Positions 42,799 to 52,946 of a DNA stretch of 64,000 nucleotides are shown here, one piece after another; position 1 is the first letter of the stretch, and the number at the start of each line of letters is the position of its first letter. The position numbers and the translations under genes are program-made. Under the pieces are notes generated by a model. The model saw only the letters and a program-made list of their open reading frames with translations. It searched no databases and was not told the origin of the DNA. This stretch comes from Microbacteriaceae bacterium (GTDB lineage: Bacteria > Actinomycetota > Actinomycetes > Actinomycetales > Microbacteriaceae): the NCBI GenBank assembly GCA_025465095.1, contig JAODME010000015.1:82636-146635 (forward strand), in the 5' to 3' direction.

Positions 42799-43668
42799 AT
42801 GACCGAACCCCTCGCGGGCCTGCTGGCAGCGCTCGATCTCACCGACACGGGCGCGCGGACGAACGAGGACATTTTCACAGGTCCCAGCCAATGGATGCCC
42901 CTCGGGCGTGTGTTCGGCGGGCAGGTACTCGCGCAGTCCCTCGTCGCCGCCATGCGCACCATCCCCCACGACCGGTTCGTGCACTCGATGCACGGTTACT
43001 TCCTGCGGCCGGGCGACGTGAACCTGCCGATCACTTTTTCGGTCGACCGGATTCACGACGGCCGATCCTTCTCCACCAGGCGCACTCAGGCGTACCAGGA
43101 GGGGCGCCCGATACTGTCGATGATCGCATCCTTCCAGGACGAGGATGACGGCCTCGAACATCAGGTGGAGATGCCGACAGGCATCCCTGCGCCGGAAGAT
43201 CTGCCGAGCGCCGCTGAGGCTCTCGGCCAGGTTGACCACCCCGTAGCCCAGTATTGGGCTCGAGAGCGGCCGTTCGATATGCGTCACGTGCCGTCGCCGG
43301 TGTTCCTGAGCGTCGAAGGGCCCCATGTGGCGCATCAGGCGGTCTGGATCAAGGCGGTCGGAACCCTGCCGGATGACCCGAACCTGCACCGGGCAGCCCT
43401 CGCCTACGCGAGCGACTACTCCATTCTGGAGTCGATCTTCCGCCGTCACGGTGTCGCCTGGGTGACCCCTGGGCTGAAAGCTGCGAGTCTCGACCACGCG
43501 ATGTGGTGGCACCGGTTCGGGCGTGTGGACGAGTGGATGCTGTATCTGCAGGAATCTCCGAACGCGATCGGCGGCCGCGGACTCTCGACCGGCCGCATCT
43601 ACGACCGCGACGGCCGCCTGCTCGCGAGCATTGCGCAAGAGGGCATGGTACGGGTCAAGAAGGCGTAG
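42799..43668 (+). CDS. tesB: acyl-CoA thioesterase II
   Basis: 289-aa double-hotdog thioesterase. First hotdog: RVFGGQVLAQSLVAAMRTI and FVHSMHGYFLRPGDVNLPI. Second hotdog: HQAVWIKAVGTLPDDPNLHRAALAYASDYSIL (Asp/Gln/Thr catalytic set region) and SLDHAMWWHRFGRVDEWMLY. It hydrolyses medium to long acyl-CoAs. GGAG 6 nt before ATG 42799; the track's TTG start five codons upstream is less likely. Confidence 0.92.
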   Translation: MTEPLAGLLAALDLTDTGARTNEDIFTGPSQWMPLGRVFGGQVLAQSLVAAMRTIPHDRFVHSMHGYFLRPGDVNLPITFSVDRIHDGRSFSTRRTQAYQEGRPILSMIASFQDEDDGLEHQVEMPTGIPAPEDLPSAAEALGQVDHPVAQYWARERPFDMRHVPSPVFLSVEGPHVAHQAVWIKAVGTLPDDPNLHRAALAYASDYSILESIFRRHGVAWVTPGLKAASLDHAMWWHRFGRVDEWMLYLQESPNAIGGRGLSTGRIYDRDGRLLASIAQEGMVRVKKA

Positions 43669-43731
43669 CCGTCAAAGTCCGACCAGCACGCGATTGCCCC
43701 AGCTCCACCCCGCGGCCACGACTGCCGCAAC

Positions 43732-45414
<1,683 letters not shown>

Positions 45415-45420
45415 GTCCCC

Positions 45421-45426
45421 AGTCTA
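45421..45426 (-). promoter_or_regulatory. putative -10 box, leaderless ettA
   Basis: TAGACT on the minus strand, 6 nt before the ettA ATG. Confidence 0.5.
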
Positions 45427-45457
45427 TTTGCGACGTCGGGGCACGAGCACCGACCGC

Positions 45458-45964
45458 CTACCAGTCGATCGTGCGAGTAGTGCCGATCAGGCAGCCCGTG
45501 GCTCCGGTCGCCGGACCGACAATGCCGACGTAGCCTGCATCGCTCGTCTGTCCGATGAGGCAGTCCTCGCCCCATTTCACGGCGAACTGGAGCGAGTCGA
45601 CATCCCGTCCGATCGAGGTCTTGTCCGGAGTCACCTGCATGGCCGCCCTGTCGAAGCCGGAAGCTACAAGATTGTCAATGATCTCTCGACCGCCGGGGTG
45701 CACCCCCTCGGCGAGAAGACGGGAATTGACGAGATCGAAGTACGGCAGGTTCTCGCTCGCCGTACCGTCGACGATGAGGGACGGATCATCCGTCGGTTCG
45801 GCAGATGCACTCGGGGCATCCGACGGATCCGGCCGCGGCTCTCGCGGCGCTTCCTCGCCGCAACCGGCGAGCAGGGTGGCACCGAGAATAACGCCGGCCA
45901 CGGCAGAGGTGCCCCGGATCATCAGGCGGACCGAGAAGAGTCGCGCTGCAAACATCTTCCGCAC
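45458..45964 (-). CDS. putative lipoprotein (DUF6993-like)
   Basis: 168-aa exported protein. The N-terminal signal (RLMIRGTSAVAGVILGATLLAGC) ends in a lipobox LLAGC, so Cys35 is likely lipidated. A disordered Pro/Ser/Asp linker follows, then a ~95-residue domain with two cysteines (EDCLIG, TGCLIG) that may form a disulfide. It matches the actinobacterial DUF6993 type. GTG start at 45964 with GGGGAGAG; an ATG three codons in is an alternative. Confidence 0.78.
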   Translation of the reverse strand: MRKMFAARLFSVRLMIRGTSAVAGVILGATLLAGCGEEAPREPRPDPSDAPSASAEPTDDPSLIVDGTASENLPYFDLVNSRLLAEGVHPGGREIIDNLVASGFDRAAMQVTPDKTSIGRDVDSLQFAVKWGEDCLIGQTSDAGYVGIVGPATGATGCLIGTTRTIDW

Positions 45965-46044
45965 CTCTCCCCTGCCGGCCCCGCGATCGGGCGCTCCGAT
46001 TGTATCGGTGTCGGGCGAGAGCCGTGCATGAAACGGGGCGGCGG

Positions 46045-46641
46045 TTAGAAGGGTGTCGAGATGTCGACAGCGCGCCTCGCCGAAGCCGCCTGATTATCGT
46101 CGTACTGCCCTCCGGGCTCGACATCGGCCGAATCCCCGGGCGACTCGCCATCCCCCGCCGGCTCGGACCTCTCCGCCCCGAAACTGGTTCCGTAGTCGCC
46201 AGGTTCACTCGCCGCCCCGAAGGGCTGCAGGTTGACGGTCGATGGAACCTGGTCGGGCGGCCCGTCCGTCTGGGCGGACGAGGGGGAGGCCGCGCGAACC
46301 CACCTCGCGGTTCCCCAGCTGAGATCGTGGCCGAGGGCATCCGCCTCGACTTCGATGTTCGTGCCCGACTTCTCGCCGCTTTGCCAGTTCCGAATACGAA
46401 GTCTCCCGCTCACCACTACCCGGTCACCTTTGTTGAGCGACACGCCGGTGTTGAGGGCGAGTTGACGGAACGCACTGACGGTGTACCAGTTGGTCTCACC
46501 GTCGATCCACTTGTTCTGCGCACGGTCGAACCGGCGCTGGGTGGAAGCCAGCCGAAAGCTGGTGATGGGCAGCCCCGACCCGGTGGTGAATTGACGGGGC
46601 GGTGTAGCGATGAGTCCGGTGAGAGTGATGGTGTCTGTCAT
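46045..46641 (-). CDS. ssb: single-stranded DNA-binding protein
   Basis: 198-aa OB-fold SSB. Core: TLTGLIATPPRQFTTGSGLPITSFRLASTQRR, WYTVSAFRQLALN, LNKGDRVVVSGRLRIRNW. A long acidic/Gly-rich linker ends in DISTPF, a relaxed version of the DDDIPF tail that docks SSB partner proteins. It is probably a secondary SSB paralogue, since it is not next to rpsF/rpsR. Start ATG 46641 has no obvious Shine-Dalgarno. Confidence 0.9.
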   Translation of the reverse strand: MTDTITLTGLIATPPRQFTTGSGLPITSFRLASTQRRFDRAQNKWIDGETNWYTVSAFRQLALNTGVSLNKGDRVVVSGRLRIRNWQSGEKSGTNIEVEADALGHDLSWGTARWVRAASPSSAQTDGPPDQVPSTVNLQPFGAASEPGDYGTSFGAERSEPAGDGESPGDSADVEPGGQYDDNQAASARRAVDISTPF

Positions 46642-46752
46642 GCAGCAATGGTCGGCGCGCCGAAGGTCACTCGGGAGCGCGGCGACCCGTCGGTGCAGTC
46701 ACCGACGGGTCGGACAGCTGTGCAGGACCAGCGACTCGGTGACCGTGCGCTA

Positions 46753-46971
46753 TCAGTGCTCCCGAAACTCCGGCCAATCCGAGCCCGGCAGCAGGCTCGC
46801 GTGCAGAGCGCTCTTCGTCACCTCGAGGGTGGGGTACACGGCACGGAAGTTCTCATCACTCATGAGCTTGAACGTGTATCCGTCATCCACCCGGTGGATT
46901 GACCCGACTGCTCCCGCCGGGCCGAAGGCGACCCACGTCTGTCCCGTGAGCGTGAGGTTGGTGTTACTCAT
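46753..46971 (-). CDS. small conserved protein, 72 aa
   Basis: 72 aa: NTNLTLTGQTWVAFGPAGAVGSIHRVDDGYTFKLMSDENFRAVYPTLEVTKSALHASLLPGSDWPEFREH. A compact beta-rich cytosolic protein with no domain I know. GGAAAGGGG precedes ATG 46971, which supports it. The longer track ORF runs through msrA and is not coding. Lies between ssb and msrA, same strand. Confidence 0.65.
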   Translation of the reverse strand: MSNTNLTLTGQTWVAFGPAGAVGSIHRVDDGYTFKLMSDENFRAVYPTLEVTKSALHASLLPGSDWPEFREH

Positions 46972-46999
46972 CGTTGAGCCCCTTTCCTGCGCTCGTCGA

Positions 47000-47527
47000 C
47001 TATGAAGCGAGCACGTACCCAGCGTACGACTTTCGTACCTTGTTGACCTTCGGAAGCGCCACCGCCATGCAATATCCCTGGCCCGGATTCTTCGCGAAAA
47101 AGTCCTGGTGGTACTCCTCCGCTTCGAACCATTCCCCGAGGGCGCTGATCTCGGTGACGAGGCCGCCGTCCCAGATCTCGGATGCTCGTTCGCGGGCCGC
47201 CTCAAAGAGCTCACGCTGGGCATCATCCGCGTAGAACATCGCCGAACGGTACTGCGTGCCGACGTCGGCCCCTTGCCGGTTGAGTTGGCGCGGGTCGTGA
47301 AGGGTGAAGAACACGTCGAGGATTACCTCGGCGGGGATGACCTCGGGATCGAAACTGACCGCGACCGCCTCTGCATGCCCAGTGGCGCCCGTGCACACCG
47401 CCTCGTAGCTCGGAGCGACCGTTTCTCCCCCTGTGTATCCGGAGACGACCGAGTCGACGCCCTTCAGAACCCGATAGACCGCATCGAGGCACCAGAAACA
47501 ACCACCGGCGAGCACGAATGTCTGCAT
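47000..47527 (-). CDS. msrA: peptide-methionine (S)-S-oxide reductase MsrA
   Basis: 175-aa MsrA. Active site GGCFWC near the N-terminus with a second Cys two residues later, then GYTGG, GATGHAEAV, HDPRQLNRQGADVGTQYRSA and a C-terminal region with a resolving Cys (GQGYC). It repairs oxidised methionine using thioredoxin or mycoredoxin. TAGGCT is 6 nt before the ATG (leaderless). Divergent from the aldo/keto reductase, whose start also follows a TAGGCT at 6 nt. Confidence 0.95.
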   Translation of the reverse strand: MQTFVLAGGCFWCLDAVYRVLKGVDSVVSGYTGGETVAPSYEAVCTGATGHAEAVAVSFDPEVIPAEVILDVFFTLHDPRQLNRQGADVGTQYRSAMFYADDAQRELFEAARERASEIWDGGLVTEISALGEWFEAEEYHQDFFAKNPGQGYCMAVALPKVNKVRKSYAGYVLAS

Positions 47528-47533
47528 GAGAGG

Positions 47534-47539
47534 AGCCTA
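47534..47539 (-). promoter_or_regulatory. putative -10 box, leaderless msrA
   Basis: TAGGCT on the minus strand, 6 nt before the msrA ATG. Confidence 0.5.
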
Positions 47540-47617
47540 CTTTCTTGGGCTGAAATTCGTTTGGGCCCGAGAGCGTCAACCGCGGCAACCCGCGGGTCAT
47601 TCCCGCCCCGCGAGCCC

Positions 47618-47623
47618 TAGGCT
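47618..47623 (+). promoter_or_regulatory. putative -10 box, leaderless aldo/keto reductase gene
   Basis: TAGGCT on the plus strand, 6 nt before ATG 47630. It is the same hexamer as msrA's on the other strand. Confidence 0.5.
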
Positions 47624-47629
47624 TGCCGG

Positions 47630-48634
47630 ATGAGCTACCGTGCCGCCGAAAATCGCTACGAATCCCTCGAGTACCACCGGGTGGGACGCAGCGGCCTCAA
47701 ACTGCCGGCCGTGTCGCTTGGACTGTGGAACAACTTCGGCTTCGACCGCCCGATCGAGGTTCAGCGCGCCATCCTCAGGCGGGCGTTCGATCTCGGAGTG
47801 ACCCACTTCGATCTGGCGAACAACTACGGTCCGCCCGCAGGATCCGCCGAGACGAATTTCGGCCGGATCTTCGCCGACGACTTCCGCCCGCACCGCGACG
47901 AGCTGATCATCTCGTCGAAGGCCGGATACGACATGTGGCCCGGCCCGTACGGCGAGTTCGGCTCACGGAAGTACCTGCTGGCGTCGCTCGACCAGAGCCT
48001 GGAACGGATGGGGCTCGACTACGTCGACATCTTCTATTCACACCGTCCCGACCCCCAGACGCCGATCGAGGAGACGATGGGGGCGCTTGCCACCGCGGTG
48101 CAGTCCGGGCGGGCGCTGTACGCCGGCATCTCGAACTACGACCCTGCGCAGACGGCGGCAGCTTATGGCGCCCTCGCCGAGCACAAGATCCCCCTGCTGA
48201 TCCACCAGCCGAGGTACAGCATGTTCGATCGTCACATCGAAGACGGCCTCTTCCCCGTGCTGGATGACCTCGGCATGGGCAGCATCGTGTTCTCGCCGCT
48301 CGCACAGGGGCTGCTCACCGACCGTTATCTTGCGGGAATCCCCTCGGACTCACGGGCGGCCGAGGGTCGTTGGATGAACGCCGACAACATCAGCGACACC
48401 TACCTCGAGCGGGCCAAGGGGCTCAACGAGATAGCGAAGCAGCGCGGCCAGAGCCTCGCCCAGCTCGCCCTGACCTGGGTTCTGCGCCAGCCGCAGGTGA
48501 CGTCGGCGCTTATCGGTGCGTCGAGCGTCGCTCAGCTGGAGAACAACGTGCAGGCCGTCGAGGGCGCCCCGCTGACCGCCGACGAGCTGGCCGCGATCGA
48601 GCCCCTCGCCGTGCACGGCACCGGCCTGCGCTGA
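47630..48634 (+). CDS. aldo/keto reductase, L-glyceraldehyde-3-phosphate reductase type
   Basis: 334-aa NADPH-dependent TIM-barrel reductase. The opening YHRVGRSGLKLPAVSLGLWNNFG, the Asp/Tyr pair in THFDLANNYGPPAGSAE, KAGYDMWPGPYGEFGSRKYL and HRPDPQTPIEETMGAL match the YghZ/Gpr group, which reduces L-glyceraldehyde-3-phosphate and methylglyoxal. With msrA next to it, an aldehyde/oxidant-stress role is plausible (inference). Confidence 0.9.
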   Translation: MSYRAAENRYESLEYHRVGRSGLKLPAVSLGLWNNFGFDRPIEVQRAILRRAFDLGVTHFDLANNYGPPAGSAETNFGRIFADDFRPHRDELIISSKAGYDMWPGPYGEFGSRKYLLASLDQSLERMGLDYVDIFYSHRPDPQTPIEETMGALATAVQSGRALYAGISNYDPAQTAAAYGALAEHKIPLLIHQPRYSMFDRHIEDGLFPVLDDLGMGSIVFSPLAQGLLTDRYLAGIPSDSRAAEGRWMNADNISDTYLERAKGLNEIAKQRGQSLAQLALTWVLRQPQVTSALIGASSVAQLENNVQAVEGAPLTADELAAIEPLAVHGTGLR

Positions 48635-48718
48635 GTCGGCGCCCTCGCAGCAAGCAGTTCCGCTCGAGGAATTCGGTGACACTCGCCCGATTTCGTCGCC
48701 CGAGTCGCCGCGCCGGGT

Positions 48719-48724
48719 TATGGT
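48719..48724 (+). promoter_or_regulatory. putative -10 box, leaderless hypothetical gene
   Basis: TATGGT, 6 nt before ATG 48731. Confidence 0.4.
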
Positions 48725-48730
48725 GCCGAC

Positions 48731-49732
48731 ATGCAGTGGTGGAATGACTCTATGGACTGGTTCAACTCCGAAGACGGGCGGAACGTCTCTTTGAACGTGA
48801 TCCTGCCGTTTCTCGCAATCCTCGTCGCCGGTGCCGTCGCCGCCGCGATCGGTCGCGGGGCGACGAGAAGGCTGCTCACGATTCACGACCGGGAGAACCG
48901 GGTGTCCGCGGTGGCGACCTTGATTGCGGCCGCACGCCGGGCATCCGTCTGGAACACGCTCAGCGCGCCGGAGCAGCAGCACGGCGACCATGTCGCGAGC
49001 GAAGCCGACGTGCGCGTGCGGCTGCTCGCCGTCTCGGGGGCCGGGCTCGCCGCTGACTGGGCTGCCCACGAGATCGCCGCCATGAAGAAGCACTCTGTGT
49101 CGTTCAGCTTTCAGGCCGAGCAGTCGCTCATCGAGTTCCGTGAGCGGATGGTCGCCTGGCAGGCGAGGCCGAGCCGAGCTCGAAAGCTGTTCAAGGGCGA
49201 CCTCGAACTGTGGGCGTACGAGGATTCGCAGAACGCGAACGACCTCGTCAGCCAGCAACAGGCGTGGGCGGCGAGCCAGGTCGCCGCTGAGACAGTGTCG
49301 ACCCCCGTGGTCAAGCCGAGCGCGAAGGATTCGGCCGAGAGGCCGTCCGAACGCGTGCACGTCGCTCCTCGGGTGGTTGCAGCGCCGGCCTACGCTTCAG
49401 CCCCCCAGGAGGCAACGAGCACGGCGAACGCCGGGACGGCGGTGCTCGTGGAACCGCGAGACGATCACGATGCGGCCCGGCGTGAGTTGCGCCAGGCTCT
49501 CGCGAACGACGCTCCCACCAACGAGGATCGGGCGGACGAGGACGTGCGCGTCGATGACGGGTCTCGCCCGGCTTCAAGCGACGAGACGGCACCGGTTGCC
49601 CCCGGGTACGACGCCGCAGATGACGACTCGGACGGACAGACCAAAGGGTTCTCATACTCACCACCTGTCACCGCCAACGCCGTGACGAAGCGAGTCAATC
49701 CGCCGGAATACAGCGACGACCGCCAGTACTGA
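48731..49732 (+). CDS. membrane-anchored hypothetical protein, 333 aa
   Basis: One N-terminal membrane helix (VSLNVILPFLAILVAGAVAAAIG, about residues 19-41) is followed by a ~130-residue helical cytosolic domain (RRLLTIHDRENRVSAVATLIAAARRASVWNTLS...FRERMVAWQARPSRARKLFKGDLELWAY). The remaining ~160 residues are a low-complexity, acidic, disordered tail. No known domain. This single-helix plus long tail plan is frequent in Microbacteriaceae proteins of unknown function. Confidence 0.65.
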   Translation: MQWWNDSMDWFNSEDGRNVSLNVILPFLAILVAGAVAAAIGRGATRRLLTIHDRENRVSAVATLIAAARRASVWNTLSAPEQQHGDHVASEADVRVRLLAVSGAGLAADWAAHEIAAMKKHSVSFSFQAEQSLIEFRERMVAWQARPSRARKLFKGDLELWAYEDSQNANDLVSQQQAWAASQVAAETVSTPVVKPSAKDSAERPSERVHVAPRVVAAPAYASAPQEATSTANAGTAVLVEPRDDHDAARRELRQALANDAPTNEDRADEDVRVDDGSRPASSDETAPVAPGYDAADDDSDGQTKGFSYSPPVTANAVTKRVNPPEYSDDRQY

Positions 49733-49879
49733 GCTCCGAGCAGACGGCTCACACGGCTTCGGGCGAACTTCACCCGGCAGGTCGGGCAGCTTCGAAATGC
49801 TCACGCCCCCGCCGCGGCGTGTTTGCGGTAGAAGGCGACGCTGGATCGTGGGTGGAAACAGCCGAGTTTGTCGTCTCGG

Positions 49880-50866
49880 TCATTCCCGTGAGCGGGCTCC
49901 GGCGTCGAGGGGGGCAGCGACTTCGCCTGCTCGTTCGCGGACGCCTTTCCCGCGCCGCCCCCGTACGGCAATACCGGCACAGAGGACGACGGCCAGGCCG
50001 CCGAGGATCGTGGGCCAGGTGAGCTGTTCGTGCAAGAAGAGCGCGGCCCAGCCGATGCTCAGCACCGGTTGGACGAGTTGCACCTGGCTCACCTGCGCCA
50101 TCGGTCCGATCGCGAGGCCGCGATACCACGCAAAAAACCCGAGGAACATGCTGACCACCGCGAGATACCCGAATGCGGCCCACTCGACCGGAGTCGCCGT
50201 GGGTGCCTGCTGACTTACCGACAGAGCGGTCAACCCGATCGTCAGCGGTGACGACAGCACCAGCGCCCAAGAGACGGTCTGCCAGGAACCCAGTTCGCGG
50301 GCGAGAGAACCACCTTCGGCGTATCCCACTGCGGCGGCCACGACTGCCCCGAAAAGGAGCAGATCCGGCCAGCCCAGCTGATCAATCCCCCCGCCTTGCG
50401 AAGACGCGAACCCGACGGCCACCATCGAGCCGATCCCGGCCATGATCCAGAACCAGAGCGGTGGACGTTCGTTGCCTCGGATCGTTGCCATCACGGCCGT
50501 TGCTGCCGGCAGCAACGCAATGACGACGGCTCCGTGAGTGGCCGGCACCGCAGCGAGTGCGAACGACGTCAGAAGCGGAAAGCCGACCACGACGCCACCT
50601 GCCACAACCCCCAAGCGCACCCACTGGTCGCCGTGGGGCAGTCGCTGTCGGGTCAATGCGAGTGCGGCGGTAGCGAGCAGAGCGGCAACAACTGCTCGGC
50701 CAGACCCGATGAACAGCGGCGAGAGGCCGGCGACCGCCACGCGTGTGAACGGAACCGTGAACGAGAACGCGAGGATCCCGAACAGGCCCCAAAACAATCC
50801 GGCTCGAGAAGGCGATATCGCGGCCGGGCGAACCCGAGTAGCGCTACTATATATCGGCATGGGCAA
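49880..50866 (-). CDS. EamA/DMT family transporter
   Basis: 328-aa drug/metabolite transporter with ten hydrophobic helices in two EamA repeats (GLFWGLFGILAFSFTVPFTRVAVAGLSP and SMFLGFFAWYRGLAIGPMAQVSQVQLVQP). Possible solutes are amino acids or metabolites. The track start (TTG 50866) and ATG 50860 collide with the MocR start on the other strand; a later start near residue 24 is possible. Probably regulated by the divergent MocR protein. Confidence 0.85.
   Translation of the reverse strand: MPMPIYSSATRVRPAAISPSRAGLFWGLFGILAFSFTVPFTRVAVAGLSPLFIGSGRAVVAALLATAALALTRQRLPHGDQWVRLGVVAGGVVVGFPLLTSFALAAVPATHGAVVIALLPAATAVMATIRGNERPPLWFWIMAGIGSMVAVGFASSQGGGIDQLGWPDLLLFGAVVAAAVGYAEGGSLARELGSWQTVSWALVLSSPLTIGLTALSVSQQAPTATPVEWAAFGYLAVVSMFLGFFAWYRGLAIGPMAQVSQVQLVQPVLSIGWAALFLHEQLTWPTILGGLAVVLCAGIAVRGRRGKGVRERAGEVAAPLDAGARSRE
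50838..50853. promoter_or_regulatory. palindrome and -10 region between MocR and EamA genes
   Basis: A perfect GTAGCGCTAC palindrome abuts TACTATATATC. TACTAT lies 8 nt before the MocR ATG, so its mRNA is likely leaderless; the same AT run can serve as a -10 on the minus strand. The palindrome is a candidate operator for the MocR protein. Confidence 0.45.
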
Positions 50867-52274
50867 CGATAGCAGTTCGGCGATTGCGGCCGCGCTCCGG
50901 ATATGGATAGCGAACGCGCCGGCTGGGGCGCGTCTGCCCCCGACTCGGGCGCTGGTCGCCAGCTACGCGGCGAGCCCGCTGACTGTCCAGAAGGCGATGC
51001 GCGCATTGGCTGCCCAGGGCCTGATCGAGAGCAAGCCGGGCGTAGGAACGTTTGTTCGAGCGGTCCGCACCGTGCGGCCACTCGACTATGGATGGCAGAC
51101 CGCCGCCCTGCGCTCACCCCTGAATCGCGTCACACTGCTGCCCAGCGCTGTGCGCAGCGCACCAGTCGACGCGATCGCATTGCACGCCGGCTACCCCGAC
51201 CGGGAACTCCTGCCGGAGCGTCTGGTCAGAGCCGCGCTCGCCCGAGCGGCGCGAAGCGACGCCGCGCTATCGCGCTCTCCCATTTCAGGGCTGCCCGAAC
51301 TGCAGTCCTGGTTCGCCAGTGAACTGGGCAGCTTCACGCCGGTCGGCGTGACACCACCCCGAGCAAGCGATGTCATCGTGCTCCCGGGAAGCCAGAGCGG
51401 GCTCAGCTCGATCTTCCGGGCCCTCGTCGGGACCAGCCAGCCGCTGCTGATGGAGTCGCCGACCTACTGGGGGGCAATCCTTGCCGCGGCGCAGGCCGGC
51501 GTCACCGTCGTTCCCGTACCGAGCGGCGTGGATGGTCCCGACCCGGGCGAGTTGGCTCGAGCCTTTGAAGAGACGGGCGCGCGGGTGTTCTATGCGCAAC
51601 CGAACTACGCCAATCCCACTGGCACCCAATGGTCCCAAGCGTTGACTCAGCAGATCCTGGACGTCGTCCGCGACCACGGTGCGTTCCTCGTCGAAGACGA
51701 CTGGGCTCACGACTTCGGTATCGACTCCAGCCCCACCCCGGTGGCTGCGCAGGACAGCACCGGCCACGTCGTCTACCTTCGGTCCCTAACGAAGAGCGTG
51801 TCACCGTCCGTTCGCGTCGCAGCGCTCATCGCACGTGGCCCGGCCAGAGAACGCATCCTCGCCGACCGGGCAGCCGCGTCGATGTATGTCAGCGGGATAC
51901 TCCAAACCGCAGCCCTCGACGTCGTCACCCAGCCCGCATGGCAGACCCACCGGCGCAACCTCCGCCAACAACTGCGCGCCCGTCGCGACCTGCTCGTGAC
52001 CAGTTTGCGAGAGCATGCCCCGCAAGCCGACCTGCGCAACGTACCCAAAGGCGGCCTGAACCTGTGGGCACGCCTCCCCGACGCGACCAACCTTCCGCAA
52101 CTCATCCGGGACTGCGAATCCTCAGGCGTCCTCATCGCGCCCGGCACCGAATGGTTCCCCGCCGAGCCCACCGGCCCCTTCATCCGCCTCAATTATGCAG
52201 GGCCCGACCCCGGCGCGTTCCCCGAAGGGGCACGCGTCATCGGCGAAGCGTTGACGCGCAACGTGGGAGCTTGA
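50859..52274 (+). CDS. MocR-type transcription factor (GntR wHTH fused to aminotransferase fold)
   Basis: 471-aa regulator. Residues 1-65 are a winged helix: AGARLPPTRALVASYAASPLTVQKAMRALAAQGLIESKPGVGTFV. The rest is a type I aminotransferase fold with VLPGSQSGLSSIFRAL, YAQPNYANPTGTQ, LVEDDWAHDF and the PLP lysine in LRSLTKSVSPSVRV. MocR proteins sense PLP or amino-compound adducts and often control a divergent transporter or PLP gene, here the EamA gene. The track ORF extends upstream through the EamA gene; ATG 50859 is the true start. Confidence 0.9.
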   Translation: MGNDSSSAIAAALRIWIANAPAGARLPPTRALVASYAASPLTVQKAMRALAAQGLIESKPGVGTFVRAVRTVRPLDYGWQTAALRSPLNRVTLLPSAVRSAPVDAIALHAGYPDRELLPERLVRAALARAARSDAALSRSPISGLPELQSWFASELGSFTPVGVTPPRASDVIVLPGSQSGLSSIFRALVGTSQPLLMESPTYWGAILAAAQAGVTVVPVPSGVDGPDPGELARAFEETGARVFYAQPNYANPTGTQWSQALTQQILDVVRDHGAFLVEDDWAHDFGIDSSPTPVAAQDSTGHVVYLRSLTKSVSPSVRVAALIARGPARERILADRAAASMYVSGILQTAALDVVTQPAWQTHRRNLRQQLRARRDLLVTSLREHAPQADLRNVPKGGLNLWARLPDATNLPQLIRDCESSGVLIAPGTEWFPAEPTGPFIRLNYAGPDPGAFPEGARVIGEALTRNVGA

Positions 52275-52366
52275 ATCTGGTCACCGCGACCGAGTAGTGC
52301 GTCTGCCCCGCGTCCACGGTCTGTGGATGCTTCGACCGTGAGCGCTTTCTCGGCACTGCGGTTTAG

Positions 52367-52756
52367 CTACTGGCGTCGAAGCAGATCCAGAAACTCATCT
52401 GCCATTTGCAGCTGTTCGTGCAATTTCTTTCGTCGTTCGACAGCTTGAACTACGAACTCCCCCAGCTCTTCACGGACGGAGGGATTGTCCGAGCCAGGGC
52501 CGCCGCTCTGCAGAGTGTCAATGATGCGCAGAAGGTCCATCATCTCCTCGAGGGAGAAGCCCAGTGGTTTCATCCGTCGGATTAACATCAGCCGGGAAAG
52601 GTCATCTTGGGTGTAGATCCGGAATCCACCATCGGTGCGACCGGATGCCTTCAGGAGCCCGATTTCGTCGTAGTGACGGATCGTTCGCAACGACAGACAC
52701 GTCTTGTCGGCGAGTTCGCCTATGTGCATCGTCACCGTCGGCGCGTCCGTCACCAT
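52367..52756 (-). CDS. MerR family transcriptional regulator
   Basis: 129-aa MerR protein. wHTH: HIGELADKTCLSLRTIRHYDEIGLLKASGRTDGGFRIYTQDDLSRLMLIRRMKPLGFSLEEMMDLL, followed by a dimerisation helix (VQAVERRKKLHEQLQMADEFLDLL) and almost no C-terminal sensor. The lone Cys in KTCLSLRT is not in a metal-binding position, so metal sensing is unlikely. Divergent from the SulP transporter; a 16-bp palindrome lies between. GGAGG 7 nt before the ATG. Confidence 0.9.
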   Translation of the reverse strand: MVTDAPTVTMHIGELADKTCLSLRTIRHYDEIGLLKASGRTDGGFRIYTQDDLSRLMLIRRMKPLGFSLEEMMDLLRIIDTLQSGGPGSDNPSVREELGEFVVQAVERRKKLHEQLQMADEFLDLLRRQ

Positions 52757-52785
52757 CGCTCATCCTCCATCTCGACTACCACCTA

Positions 52786-52801
52786 ACCCTAACGTTAGGG
52801 T
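52786..52801. promoter_or_regulatory. MerR-type operator palindrome
   Basis: Perfect dyad ACCCTAACGTTAGGGT in the MerR/SulP intergenic region, of the length and symmetry bound by MerR dimers. TAGTCT directly follows on the plus strand and may be the SulP -10; a -35 at the usual 19-bp MerR spacing is poor. Confidence 0.65.
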
Positions 52802-52946
52802 AGTCTTCGCTGACGGCTGGCCTTCCCGTGTGAGCCGAATCCCACCATTGTCCACTAAGACCGTGCTGGCCTGCGCAATGGGGCGCTCAACCATTTCCCA
52901 TTCACCCGCGGTTTCTCGCCGAGAGCCCCAGCATCTGGAGTCAGCC

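Noticed and set aside
46753-47226. 157-aa minus ORF through msrA
   Set aside because: Only the last 72 codons have a start with a ribosome site and coding bias; the rest is the msrA shadow.
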